Below are positions 6,490 through 14,566 of a stretch of 34,562 nucleotides of DNA, one piece after another. Origin of the DNA: DASZOC01 sp035550975 (lineage in GTDB: Bacteria; Actinomycetota; CADDZG01; WHSQ01); contig DASZOC010000039.1 of the NCBI GenBank assembly GCA_035550975.1, forward strand, positions 1-34,562. Reading direction: 5' to 3'. How positions within the stretch are numbered: the first letter of the stretch is position 1; each line of letters starts with the position of its first letter. Under the pieces are notes generated by a model, which was not told where the DNA came from, did not search any database, and saw only the letters and a program-made list of their open reading frames with translations. Made by a program: the position numbers and the translations under genes.

Positions 6490-7590
6490 TTGCGGCGCGT
6501 TGCCATCGTCGGGACGGGGTTGATCGGGGGTTCGATCGGGGCCGGTCTACGCGCGCTCGAGCCCGCCGTCGAGGTGGTCGGTTACGACGAGGACGCCAGC
6601 GCGGCCCGCCGGGCGCGCGCTCTCGGTGCGGTGGGCGACGTTGCCCCCACCGCGGCACGTGCGGTCGAGACCGCCGACGTAGTCGTGCTCGCGGTCCCGC
6701 TGGACCGGATGCCGGACGCGGTTGCCGCGATCCAGGGCGCGGCGCGCGCCACTGCCGTCATCACCGATGTGGGCAGCGCCAAGGGCGGCATAGTGCCGCA
6801 GGGAGAAGCTGCCTTCGGAGGCCGTTTCGTGGGCGGTCATCCGATGGCCGGGTCCGAACGCAACGGGATCGAAGCGTCCGATGGAGCGTTGTTCCGTGAC
6901 GCCGCCTGGGTTCTCACGCCGACCGACGCCACCGACCCGGACGCATACCGAGCGGCGGCGCAGCTCGCGACCTCGCTCGGGAGCCACGTCGTCGCGCTGG
7001 GCGCCGACGTCCACGACTCCTTGGTGGCGCGGCTCAGTCACCTCCCTCAGCTGCTCGCGAGCTGCCTGGTGGAGGTGGCCGCAGGGACGGGGGATCGCGA
7101 CGCTCTGCTGACGCTGGCCGGCGGAGGCTTCCGCGACGTGACCCGCATCGCCGCGAGCCACCCCGATATCTGGATGGGGATCCTGCGCGGCAACCGCGAC
7201 GAGGTCCTGGAGGCGATCGATCGCCTGCGCAGCTCCCTCGAGACAGCAGCGGGACGCATCCGCGAGGGCCGGTGGGACGAGCTCCGCGCGTGGATGACGT
7301 CCTCGCGCGCCGCGCGCCTCGAGCTGTTCACCCGTCCCGATCATTCCGAGGACCCGGTCGCGTTGGCGCTTCTGATCCCCGACCGGCCGGGTGTCCTGGC
7401 GGAGGTGACGACGGAGGCCGGACGGATCGGTGCGAACATCGAGGATCTACGGATCGCGCACTCGACCGAAGGAGGGCGGGGGCGGTTGGAGCTGGTGATC
7501 ACCGGAAGCGATGCGGCAGCCTCGCTTGCCGACGCGCTCGAAGCATTGGGCTACCACGTCCTCCGCCCGGATATCAACTTCGCGACTTAG
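6490..7590 (+). CDS. tyrA: Prephenate dehydrogenase with ACT domain
   Basis: 366 residues. N-terminal NAD-binding GTGLIGGS (Gly-rich loop from residue 8), the central prephenate dehydrogenase helical domain with GGHPMAGSE and SHLPQLLA, and a C-terminal ACT domain from about residue 290 (ALLIPDRPGVLAEVTTEAG), which usually binds tyrosine or phenylalanine for feedback control. It oxidatively decarboxylates prephenate to 4-hydroxyphenylpyruvate. TTG 6490 is supported by GGAAGG at 6476-6481. Its stop lies within iteron array H, directly before aroA. Confidence 0.93.
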   Translation: MRRVAIVGTGLIGGSIGAGLRALEPAVEVVGYDEDASAARRARALGAVGDVAPTAARAVETADVVVLAVPLDRMPDAVAAIQGAARATAVITDVGSAKGGIVPQGEAAFGGRFVGGHPMAGSERNGIEASDGALFRDAAWVLTPTDATDPDAYRAAAQLATSLGSHVVALGADVHDSLVARLSHLPQLLASCLVEVAAGTGDRDALLTLAGGGFRDVTRIAASHPDIWMGILRGNRDEVLEAIDRLRSSLETAAGRIREGRWDELRAWMTSSRAARLELFTRPDHSEDPVALALLIPDRPGVLAEVTTEAGRIGANIEDLRIAHSTEGGRGRLELVITGSDAAASLADALEALGYHVLRPDINFAT

Positions 7591-7613
7591 GGACTTGTCG
7601 ACAAGATGACACC
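7582..7613 (+). repeat. Iteron array H (4 x 8 bp), tyrA/aroA junction
   Basis: Octamers gcGACtta, ggGACttg, tcGACaag, atGACacc. All four have an exact GAC, the cleanest array in the window. It covers the tyrA stop and the aroA ATG, and it occupies the place where an aroA ribosome-binding site would be. Confidence 0.78.
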
Positions 7614-8907
7614 TCTCCTCGATCGCTCGTCGCGGCGCCCGCTGACCGGGTCGATCACGGTCCCGGGCGACAAATCGATCTCGCACCGGGCCCTGCTGAT
7701 CGCGGCGCTGTCGGGCGAGCGGTCCCGGCTCGGCGGCCTCAACGACGGCGCCGACGTGGCGCGCACGAGACGCGCGCTGGTGGCCCATGGCATCGCGGTC
7801 GCCGGGAATCCTCCAGGTCAAGTAGAGGTGGAGGGTTCGCGCCTGTCCCGCTGGCGCGAGGCCGGCGACGTCGTCGATGCCGGCAACTCGGGTTCCACCG
7901 CCCGCATGCTAGCCGGCATCCTCGCCGCGCACGCTGCGCTGACGGTCGTCACCGGCGACGCGAGCCTGCGCGCCCGCCCGATGCTGCGGGTCGTAGCTCC
8001 CTTGCGCGCGATGGGGGCGTCGATCGACGGCCGCGCGCACGGAGACCGCCTTCCCCTGGTGATCCGTGGCGGGCGCCTGCGCGCGCTGGATCACGAGCTG
8101 GCGATCGCGTCGGCGCAGGTGAAGACCGCTCTGCTGCTGGCTGGGATGCACGCGGACGGCACGACGTCGGTGCGCGAGCCCGCCGCGACCCGCGACCACA
8201 CCGAGCTGATGCTGGCCGCGGCCGGGGTGCCGGTGGAACGCGGCACGGACACCGTCGTCATGACCGGCCGCGCGACGCCGTCGGGCCTGGAGATGGAGGT
8301 GCCCGGCGATATCTCTGCTGCGATGTTCTTCGTCGTTGCGGCCTCACTGCTGCAGCGATCCGAGCTGACTATCAGCGGGGTGGGATTGAACCGAACTCGC
8401 ACGATTGCTCTCGACGTGCTGGCGCGGATGGGGGCGAAGATCGAGCGACATAACACGCGTTCGTCCGGGGGCGAGGTTGCGGGTGACCTCCACGTACGAG
8501 CCGCTTCTCTCGCAGGTACGGAGGTCGAGCCACACGAGGTCACCGGCGCGATCGACGAGATACCTGCCCTCGCGATCGCGGCGACACAGGCCGACGGCGC
8601 GACCACGTTCCGCGGCATAGGCGAGCTCCGGACCAAAGAGTCGGACCGCGTCGATGCGATGATCTCGGGCCTGCGCGCCGTCGGAGCGACCGCCTCGGCC
8701 GACGCGGACTCGCTGGTGGTCGAGGGTCCGGTGCCCCTGCAGGGAGGACGCGTCGACTCCAGGGGGGACCACCGCATCGCGATGGCGTTCGCGGTGGCAG
8801 GCATGATCAGCGCCGCCCCCGTGCGCGTCAGTAAGTGGAGCTGCGTCGACACCTCGTTCCCCGGGTTCCTGGACGTTCTCGGCCGCGCGCAGGGACGCAA
8901 GAGGTGA
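7606..8907 (+). CDS. aroA: EPSP synthase (3-phosphoshikimate 1-carboxyvinyltransferase)
   Basis: 433 residues, normal family length. Motifs: GDKSISHR (residues 21-28), GNSGSTARM (about 92-100), LRARPM, EPAATRDHTELML and LRTKESDR (about 342-349). It joins shikimate-3-phosphate and PEP in the shikimate pathway. No ribosome-binding site is visible before ATG 7606, because the 24 bases upstream are iteron array H; coupling to tyrA, which ends 15 bp earlier, may supply ribosomes. It overlaps cmk by 4 bp (GTGA). Confidence 0.95.
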   Translation: MTPLLDRSSRRPLTGSITVPGDKSISHRALLIAALSGERSRLGGLNDGADVARTRRALVAHGIAVAGNPPGQVEVEGSRLSRWREAGDVVDAGNSGSTARMLAGILAAHAALTVVTGDASLRARPMLRVVAPLRAMGASIDGRAHGDRLPLVIRGGRLRALDHELAIASAQVKTALLLAGMHADGTTSVREPAATRDHTELMLAAAGVPVERGTDTVVMTGRATPSGLEMEVPGDISAAMFFVVAASLLQRSELTISGVGLNRTRTIALDVLARMGAKIERHNTRSSGGEVAGDLHVRAASLAGTEVEPHEVTGAIDEIPALAIAATQADGATTFRGIGELRTKESDRVDAMISGLRAVGATASADADSLVVEGPVPLQGGRVDSRGDHRIAMAFAVAGMISAAPVRVSKWSCVDTSFPGFLDVLGRAQGRKR

Positions 8908-9557
8908 TCGTTGCGATCGACGGGCCTGCCGGGGCGGGGAAGACGTCGGTCGCCGTCGCCGTCGCTTCCCAGCTCGGCTTCCTGCACATGGATACGGGTG
9001 CGATGTATCGCACGATCGCGGTGGCGGTCCTGGATCGTCACCTCGACATCGACGATCCTCGAGCCGTCGCCGCCGCGGTCGCGTCCGTCCGGATGGAGCT
9101 CGGGAACGGGCTCATCAGCCTCGACGGAGACGATGTCACCTCCCGCGTCCGGGATCCCGACGTCACGCGGACGGTGTCGCTCGTAGCGGCGCACCCGGCG
9201 GTGCGCAGCGCGCTTGTGCCGCTACAGCGACAGCTGGCTACCGGACGAGACGTGGTCGTCGAGGGTCGCGACATCGCGACGGTGGTGTTTCCGGACGCGG
9301 AGGTGAAGATCTTCCTGACCGCGTCACCGCGCGAGCGGGTGGCGCGGCGGGGGACACAGATCGGCGTCGCCGCGGACCCGCAACGGCTCGCGGCTCTCGA
9401 GCGCGACATGCTCGCTCGTGACGAAAGAGACTCGACCCGCTCGGTATCGCCGTTGCAGCGGGCGGAGTCGGCGGAGCTGATCGACTCGACCGAGATGGAG
9501 CTCGACGAAGTCGTCGATCGCGTCGTCGCGATCGTCAACGAGCGACGTCGAACATGA
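8904..9557 (+). CDS. cmk: Cytidylate kinase
   Basis: 217 residues. It starts IVAIDGPAGAGKTS with the P-loop at residues 7-15, then the HMDTGAMYR nucleotide-binding segment and VVEGRDIATVVFPDA, all standard for bacterial CMP/dCMP kinase. GTG 8904 overlaps the aroA stop; the 3' end overlaps der by 4 bp (ATGA), so tyrA-aroA-cmk-der look like one transcript. The late DERDSTRSVSPLQRA segment is the usual C-terminal lid region. Confidence 0.94.
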   Translation: MIVAIDGPAGAGKTSVAVAVASQLGFLHMDTGAMYRTIAVAVLDRHLDIDDPRAVAAAVASVRMELGNGLISLDGDDVTSRVRDPDVTRTVSLVAAHPAVRSALVPLQRQLATGRDVVVEGRDIATVVFPDAEVKIFLTASPRERVARRGTQIGVAADPQRLAALERDMLARDERDSTRSVSPLQRAESAELIDSTEMELDEVVDRVVAIVNERRRT

Positions 9558-10897
9558 GCCGCTCCGCGCGACCCGCGGGAACCCCGGTGGTGGCGGTCGT
9601 GGGACGACCCAACGTCGGGAAGTCCTCGCTCGTGAACCGGATCCTGGGACGGCGCGAGGCGATCGTCGAAGAGAGGCCGGGAGTCACGCGCGATCGCCAC
9701 GCGTTCACCGCCGAGTGGCGGGGCAGGACGTTCGAGCTGGTCGACACCGGGGGCCTGGAGCCCGATGCGCAAGGTCTCGACGCGAGGGTCGCGGAACAGG
9801 CGCAGGTGGCGATGGACTACGCCGACATGATCTTGTTCGTCGTCGACGCCATGGTGGGCCCTCAGGCCGACGACCTCGAGGTCGCGGCGAGGCTGCGCGG
9901 GATCGAGACGCCCGTGGCGGTGGTGGCGAACAAGGTGGACGACGCCGCCATAGAGGCGGAGGTACCGAGGTTCTTCGCGCTGGGGCTGGGTCCTCCCGTC
10001 CCCGTGTCGGCGCTGCACGGCCGGGGCTCGGGCGACCTGCTCGACACGGTCGTCGACCGCCTGCCGCCGCCGAGGACCGAGGTCGACGAGGCGTGGGCGA
10101 CGTTCGCGATCGTCGGGCGACCGAACGTCGGCAAGTCGTCGCTGTTGAACGCCCTCCTGGGGGAGGAGCGTGCGATCACCGACCCGACCCCCGGGACCAC
10201 GCGCGACCCGGTCGATTCGCTGTTCCGCCTCGACGACGGGCGGCTGATCCGGTTGTTGGACACCGCCGGGATGCGCCGGCAGGTGTCGATAAAGGATCCA
10301 CTCGAGTACTTCTCGTTCCTCCGCTCGCGCCGGACGCTGCAACGCGTCGATGCCGTTCTGCTCGTGATCGATTCGTCCGAAGGCGCGGTCGGCCTCGACC
10401 AACGGATCGCGGAAGAGGTCGTCGAGGCCGGCCGCGGTTGCGTCGTCGTGCTCAACAAGTGGGATCTCGTGACGAAGGACGAAACGGACCGGGCGCGACT
10501 CGATCGCGACCTGGAAACGCAGCTGCGGTTCCTCCGCTGGGCGCACGTGCAGCGAACCTCGGCGGCGACCGGGCGCGGTGTCGACAAGCTGCTTCCGGCG
10601 TTGGTCCGAGCCGTCGAGTCACATCGCAGACGCCTGCCGACCTCGGAGGTCAACCGGATCGTGGCCGACGCGCAGGAGGAGCGGCCGGCGCCGCGGTCCG
10701 CGGGTCGCAACAACCGGATCCTCTATGCCGTCCAAGCGGACGTGGGTCCGCCGCACTTCTTGCTGTTCGCGAGCCACCGGCTGGATCCCGGCTACGTCCG
10801 GTTCATCGAGCACCGGATCCGCTCGGTCGAGCCTTTCGAGGGCGCTCCTCTCGCGATCGACGTGCGGCGCAGGTCTAGACGTCAGGTTGAAAGTTGA
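9554..10897 (+). CDS. der: Ribosome-assembly GTPase Der (EngA)
   Basis: 447 residues with two tandem GTPase domains, unique to Der: first P-loop GRPNVGKSS from residue 17 and second from residue 188, with DTGG and DTAG switch II motifs and NKVD / NKWD base-recognition motifs. A KH-like domain ends the protein (EHRIRSVEPFEGAPLAIDVRRR). It acts in maturation of the 50S subunit. It is coupled to cmk by a 4-bp overlap. The cmk-der pair is also found in mycobacteria. Confidence 0.96.
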   Translation: MSRSARPAGTPVVAVVGRPNVGKSSLVNRILGRREAIVEERPGVTRDRHAFTAEWRGRTFELVDTGGLEPDAQGLDARVAEQAQVAMDYADMILFVVDAMVGPQADDLEVAARLRGIETPVAVVANKVDDAAIEAEVPRFFALGLGPPVPVSALHGRGSGDLLDTVVDRLPPPRTEVDEAWATFAIVGRPNVGKSSLLNALLGEERAITDPTPGTTRDPVDSLFRLDDGRLIRLLDTAGMRRQVSIKDPLEYFSFLRSRRTLQRVDAVLLVIDSSEGAVGLDQRIAEEVVEAGRGCVVVLNKWDLVTKDETDRARLDRDLETQLRFLRWAHVQRTSAATGRGVDKLLPALVRAVESHRRRLPTSEVNRIVADAQEERPAPRSAGRNNRILYAVQADVGPPHFLLFASHRLDPGYVRFIEHRIRSVEPFEGAPLAIDVRRRSRRQVES

Positions 10898-10901
10898 AGC
10901 C

Positions 10902-10928
10902 TTGCCGCGCCGGATGCGTCGGTATGAT
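10902..10928 (+). promoter_or_regulatory. Probable promoter of tRNA-Pro / pgsA
   Basis: TTGCCG (10902-10907), a 15-nt spacer and a good -10 TATGAT (10923-10928). The predicted start (about 10935) lies a few bases before the tRNA. The spacer is short, so the -35 assignment is weaker than the -10. Confidence 0.5.
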
Positions 10929-10941
10929 GCCGCGCGCACGA

Positions 10942-11019
10942 CGGGACGTGGCGCAGCTTGGTTAGCGCACTGGTCTGGGGGACCAGGGGTCGCCGGTTCA
11001 AATCCGGCCGTCCCGACCA
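10942..11019 (+). tRNA. tRNA-Pro (anticodon GGG)
   Basis: A full cloverleaf can be drawn: acceptor CGGGACG pairs perfectly with CGTCCCG; D arm GCGC..GCGC; anticodon stem CTGGT/ACCAG with loop CTGGGGG, giving anticodon GGG; T arm GCCGG-TTCAAAT-CCGGC; discriminator A and an encoded CCA (11017-11019). It reads CCC/CCU proline codons. The pgsA ATG begins 2 bases after the encoded CCA, with a single C between them. Confidence 0.96.
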
Positions 11020-11020
11020 C

Positions 11021-11596
11021 ATGGATCGGATCCTCACCGTCCCGAACGTCCTGTCTTTCCTGCGTCTCGCGACGGTGCCGCTGTTCGTGTACCTGTTCGT
11101 GACGCAGCGGAGGGACGCGGCGGTGATCCTCTACGGTGTCGCCGCAGCGACCGACTTCTTCGACGGCTACATCGCGCGGCGGACCGACTCCGTCACCGAG
11201 CTCGGGACGCTTCTGGACCCTCTTGCGGACCGGATCTTCATCGCCGCGCTCGCGGTCGCCCTGGTCGTCACCGGCGTCCTCTCGCCGTGGCTGGCGGCTG
11301 CGGTCGTGGGGCGAGATGTGGTCGTTCTGGCCGCCTACCCATTCGTCCAGCGGGCTTCGGTCGCACGGATACGAGTGAATCTCGTGGGTAAGACCGCCAC
11401 CGCGGCGTTGCTGTTCGGACTCACCTGCCTCGCGATCGCAGAGACCAGCGCCCCCTGGTCCGGGCTCGTGCAGTGGCCCGGCTATGTCGCAGTGGTGGCC
11501 GGAGCGGTGTTGTATTGGGTGGCCGGCGGGATCTATGCGCGACAGGCGTTCCGGCTGCATCACGAAGACGCGGAGAGCAGGTGTAGTGGAGGCTAG
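11021..11596 (+). CDS. pgsA: CDP-alcohol phosphatidyltransferase (PgsA-like)
   Basis: 191 residues with about five or six membrane segments. It carries the CDP-alcohol phosphotransferase motif: ATDFFDGYIARR followed by GTLLDPLADR, i.e. D-x2-D-G-x2-A-R-x8-G-x3-D-x3-D. It most likely makes phosphatidylglycerol phosphate from CDP-diacylglycerol; a cardiolipin or phosphatidylinositol synthase of the same family cannot be ruled out. ATG 11021 lies one base after the tRNA-Pro CCA, so there is no room for a leader or ribosome-binding site once the tRNA is processed. It overlaps the next gene by 11 bp. Confidence 0.88.
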   Translation: MDRILTVPNVLSFLRLATVPLFVYLFVTQRRDAAVILYGVAAATDFFDGYIARRTDSVTELGTLLDPLADRIFIAALAVALVVTGVLSPWLAAAVVGRDVVVLAAYPFVQRASVARIRVNLVGKTATAALLFGLTCLAIAETSAPWSGLVQWPGYVAVVAGAVLYWVAGGIYARQAFRLHHEDAESRCSGG

Positions 11597-14099
11597 GAAC
11601 ATCCAGGCAGTGATCATGGCGGGCGGTGAAGGGTCGCGGCTGAGGCCGCTGACGAGCAACGTCCCGAAACCGATGTTGCCCGTTGCGAACCGACCCCTGA
11701 TGGAACACATCATCGAGTTGCTCCGCACGCACGGCATCACCGACATCGTGGCGACCGTGCAGTTCCTGTCGTCGGTCATCCGCAACTATTTCGGCGACGG
11801 CTCCGACCTCGGCGTGTCGCTGTCCTACGCCACCGAGGACGTGCCGCTCGGCACGGCCGGAAGCGTCCTCGGCGCGCAGGACCTCCTCAGTGGGACGTTC
11901 ATCGTCGTCTCCGGTGACGCGTTGACGGACATCGACATCGCGCAGGTCATCGCGTTCCACCGCGATCGGAAGGCCGCGGCCACGCTCGTGTTGAAACGGA
12001 TGAACGACCCTCTCGAGTTCGGGATCGTCATGACGGATGACGACGGCCGGATCGAACGCTTCCTCGAGAAGCCGAGCTGGGGCCAGGTCTTCTCCGACAC
12101 GATCAACACCGGCATCTACGTTCTCGAGCCGGAGATCTTCGACCTCATCCCGCCCGACCAGCCGTTCGACTTCAGCTCCGAGCTGTTCCCGATGATGCTG
12201 GACAAGGGGCTGCCTCTGTACGGTTTCGTCACGGACGCGTACTGGACCGATGTGGGGAACAACGAGGCGTTCCTGCAAGCGCAGCACGACGCGCTGTCGG
12301 GCCAAGTCAAGGTGACGATCCCGGGGTTCGAGCTGCGTCCCAGCGTGTGGGTAGGCGAAGACGTGGAGATCGACCCGACGGCGCGCCTCGAGGGGCCGCT
12401 CCTGATCGGTGACAACTCGAATATCGGAGCGAGTGCGCGGGTCGGCCCCTTCACCGTCATCGGCGCGAACACGATCGTCGGCGACGATGCGCTGGTGTCG
12501 CACGGCGTGGTGATGGACCGGTCACGCGTCGGGTCGTTCGCGCGCGTGACGAGCGGGATCATCGGCAGGGGCGCGACGCTCGATCGCGGCGCCACCGTCG
12601 AAGAAGCCAGCGTCCTCGGTGACGAGGTCGTCGTCGGCGCGGGCGCGCTCATCAAGGCTCGGGTCAAGGTCTACCCGTCCAAGACCGTCGAGGCGGGCGC
12701 GATCGTGACGCAGAGCATCGTGCGCGAGCGCCGCGCCACGCGCAGCCTCTTCGGTGCGCGCGGGGTCTCGGGTCTCGTCAACGTGGGAATCACCCCGATG
12801 ACCGCGGTGCGGCTCGGGATGGCCTACGGGACGACGCTGAAACGGGGGAGCGTCGTCGTCGCGGGGCGCGACGGGAGCCGTGCTGCGCGGACCCTGAAAC
12901 GGGCCCTGATAGCCGGCCTCAACTCGACGGGTGTCACGTGTCACGACCTCGAGCTAACCCCCATGCCGCTGACGCGTTTCTTCACGCGCAGCGAGCAGGC
13001 GTCCGGTGGCGTCAGCGTCCGCACGTCACCCGCCGACCCCGAGGTCGTCGAGATCCGTCTGTTCGACGGCGACGGGGCGGACCTGTCCGAGGCCGGTCAG
13101 CGCAAGATCGAAAGGATCTTCTACCGAGAGGACTACCGGCGGACGGGTCCCGCGAAGCTGGGAGAGCTGGAGTTCCCGGCGCGCGCCCTCCAGCAGTACG
13201 CGTCCGGCCTCCTCGGATCCCTAAACGTCGAGTCGATACGTAAGCGTGCGCCGAAGATCGTCGTCGACTACGCGTTCGGTCCCGCGAGCCTCATCGGGCC
13301 GTCGATCCTCGGACGGCTCGGCTGTGACGCTCTCGCGGCGGGGGCCCACGTCGACGAGCACCGGCCCGTGCTGTCGGGTGAGGACCTCGACCGGCTCCTC
13401 GAGAACCTCTCCGACCACGTGCGCAACTCGGGCTCGGACGTGGGCGTGCTGCTGGAGCCGGGCGGTGAGGTGGCGCACCTCGTCGACGACCGGGGACGGA
13501 TCGTCCCGCACGAGCGCGCGTTGCTGGCGTTCCTGGGTCACGAAGCGAGCCTGAGCGGCGGGACGATGGCGGTGCCCGTCTCGTGCTCGTGGGCGTGCGA
13601 GGAGATCGCGGCCCGCGCCGGAGCGTCGCTCTTGCGCACGACGACGGGGCTGCCGTCGCTGATGGCCCGCGCCCAGCGGCCCGATGTCTCCTTCGCCGGC
13701 AACGCCGAAGGGGTGCTGATCTTTCCTCGGTTCATGCCCGCGCCCGACGGCCTGATGACGTTCTGCAAGGCGCTCGAGCTGGTCGCCGCGGCGGATCGAC
13801 CGCTGTCGGACATCGTCGACGGGCTGCCCCCGGTCCACCTCGTGACGCGTGACGTGCGGACGCCGTGGGATCTGAAAGGCGCGGTCATGCGCCACGTCGC
13901 GTCCGTAGCGGGAGCGGGCAAGCTCGTCCTGCTGGACGGCGTCAAGATCGTCGAGAACGACCGGTGGTCGCTCGTGATCCCGGCGCCCGACGAGCCTCGC
14001 TGCCGCATCTGGGCGGAGGCACCAAGCGTGCCCGAGGCGGAAGAGCTCGCCGAGCAAGTAGCGATGATCGTCGAGGAGGTCGTTGCGGGTGGGGGTTAG
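11586..14099 (+). CDS. Mannose-1-phosphate guanylyltransferase fused to a degenerate phosphomannomutase
   Basis: 837 residues. Residues 1-240: nucleotidyltransferase (IQAVIMAGGEGSRLRPLTSNVPKPMLPV). About 255-385: left-handed beta-helix of hexapeptide repeats, as in eIF2B-epsilon / GMPP enzymes. About 400-837: a phosphohexomutase-like region. There the catalytic loop TASHNP is replaced by VRTSPADP, and the metal loop DGDGDR by an EPGGEVAHLVDDRGR-type segment, so mutase activity is doubtful; the region may be structural or regulatory. The N-terminal half should make GDP-mannose (or another NDP-sugar). GTG 11586 gives a few residues before the conserved start; GTG 11610 is an alternative. It overlaps pgsA by 11 bp. 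Confidence 0.85.
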   Translation: MEARNIQAVIMAGGEGSRLRPLTSNVPKPMLPVANRPLMEHIIELLRTHGITDIVATVQFLSSVIRNYFGDGSDLGVSLSYATEDVPLGTAGSVLGAQDLLSGTFIVVSGDALTDIDIAQVIAFHRDRKAAATLVLKRMNDPLEFGIVMTDDDGRIERFLEKPSWGQVFSDTINTGIYVLEPEIFDLIPPDQPFDFSSELFPMMLDKGLPLYGFVTDAYWTDVGNNEAFLQAQHDALSGQVKVTIPGFELRPSVWVGEDVEIDPTARLEGPLLIGDNSNIGASARVGPFTVIGANTIVGDDALVSHGVVMDRSRVGSFARVTSGIIGRGATLDRGATVEEASVLGDEVVVGAGALIKARVKVYPSKTVEAGAIVTQSIVRERRATRSLFGARGVSGLVNVGITPMTAVRLGMAYGTTLKRGSVVVAGRDGSRAARTLKRALIAGLNSTGVTCHDLELTPMPLTRFFTRSEQASGGVSVRTSPADPEVVEIRLFDGDGADLSEAGQRKIERIFYREDYRRTGPAKLGELEFPARALQQYASGLLGSLNVESIRKRAPKIVVDYAFGPASLIGPSILGRLGCDALAAGAHVDEHRPVLSGEDLDRLLENLSDHVRNSGSDVGVLLEPGGEVAHLVDDRGRIVPHERALLAFLGHEASLSGGTMAVPVSCSWACEEIAARAGASLLRTTTGLPSLMARAQRPDVSFAGNAEGVLIFPRFMPAPDGLMTFCKALELVAAADRPLSDIVDGLPPVHLVTRDVRTPWDLKGAVMRHVASVAGAGKLVLLDGVKIVENDRWSLVIPAPDEPRCRIWAEAPSVPEAEELAEQVAMIVEEVVAGGG

Positions 14100-14130
14100 G
14101 AACAAGTCGACAAATCGATTCATCGACCGA
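14099..14130 (+). repeat. Iteron array I (4 x 8 bp), upstream of gcvH
   Basis: Octamers ggAACaag, tcGACaaa, tcGATtca, tcGACcga. It begins at the last base of the preceding stop codon and ends where the gcvH ribosome-binding site (GAGGAG 14131-14136) begins. Confidence 0.72.
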
Positions 14131-14140
14131 GAGGAGCGCC

Positions 14141-14527
14141 GTGACCGAGCTGCCTGACGACCGCCGCTACACCGCCGAGCACGAATGGGCCCGGGCGGAC
14201 GGCGCCCGCGTCCTCGTGGGGATCACGGACTACGCGCAGGACCAGCTCGGCGACGTCGTGTTCGTTGCCCTGCCCGAGCCGGGCACGGAGGTCGAGGCAG
14301 GCAAGCCCCTCGGCGAGGTCGAATCGACGAAGTCGGTGTCGGACATCTACAGTCCCGTCACGGGCAAGGTCGTCGAACGCAACGCGGAGCTGGAGCAGAC
14401 GCCGGAGCTCGTGAACGAAGACCCCTACGGGGAGGGATGGTTGGTGGCGATCGACGGAGGCGACGCATCGCTCGACGAGCTCATGAGCGCCGAGCAGTAC
14501 CGCGCGTTGATCGAAGGTGGCGCGTGA
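14141..14527 (+). CDS. gcvH: Glycine cleavage system H protein
   Basis: 128 residues. YTAEHEWAR at the N-terminus and GEVESTKSVSDIYSPVTGKV, with the lipoyl-acceptor Lys64, identify GcvH, the swinging-arm carrier that shuttles the aminomethyl group between the P, T and L proteins. GTG 14141 has GAGGAG 4 bases upstream. The other gcv genes lie 5-9 kb downstream. The next gene encodes GarA, as in mycobacteria, where gcvH and garA are neighbours. Confidence 0.96.
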   Translation: MTELPDDRRYTAEHEWARADGARVLVGITDYAQDQLGDVVFVALPEPGTEVEAGKPLGEVESTKSVSDIYSPVTGKVVERNAELEQTPELVNEDPYGEGWLVAIDGGDASLDELMSAEQYRALIEGGA

Positions 14528-14529
14528 TT

Positions 14530-14559
14530 TTGACCAACCCTAAACGTTTCCTATAGGGT
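14530..14559 (+). promoter_or_regulatory. garA promoter (probably leaderless transcript)
   Basis: TTGACC (14530-14535) followed by TATAGGGT (14552-14559); read as TAGGGT the spacer is 18 nt, as TATAGG 16 nt. Only 7 bases separate it from the garA ATG and no ribosome-binding site is present, so transcription would start at or next to the start codon. Confidence 0.6.
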
Positions 14560-14566
14560 CACGCCG

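Noticed and set aside
10573..10592. GTCGACAAG in der and GTCGACAAG at 18465-18475 as further iteron sites
   Set aside because: Single matches inside conserved codons (VDKL, VDKI) without neighbouring octamers in phase.
14528..14566. Glycine riboswitch near the gcv genes
   Set aside because: The gaps before gcvH, gcvT and gcvPA are only 41, 1 and 37 bp; too short and without the aptamer core.
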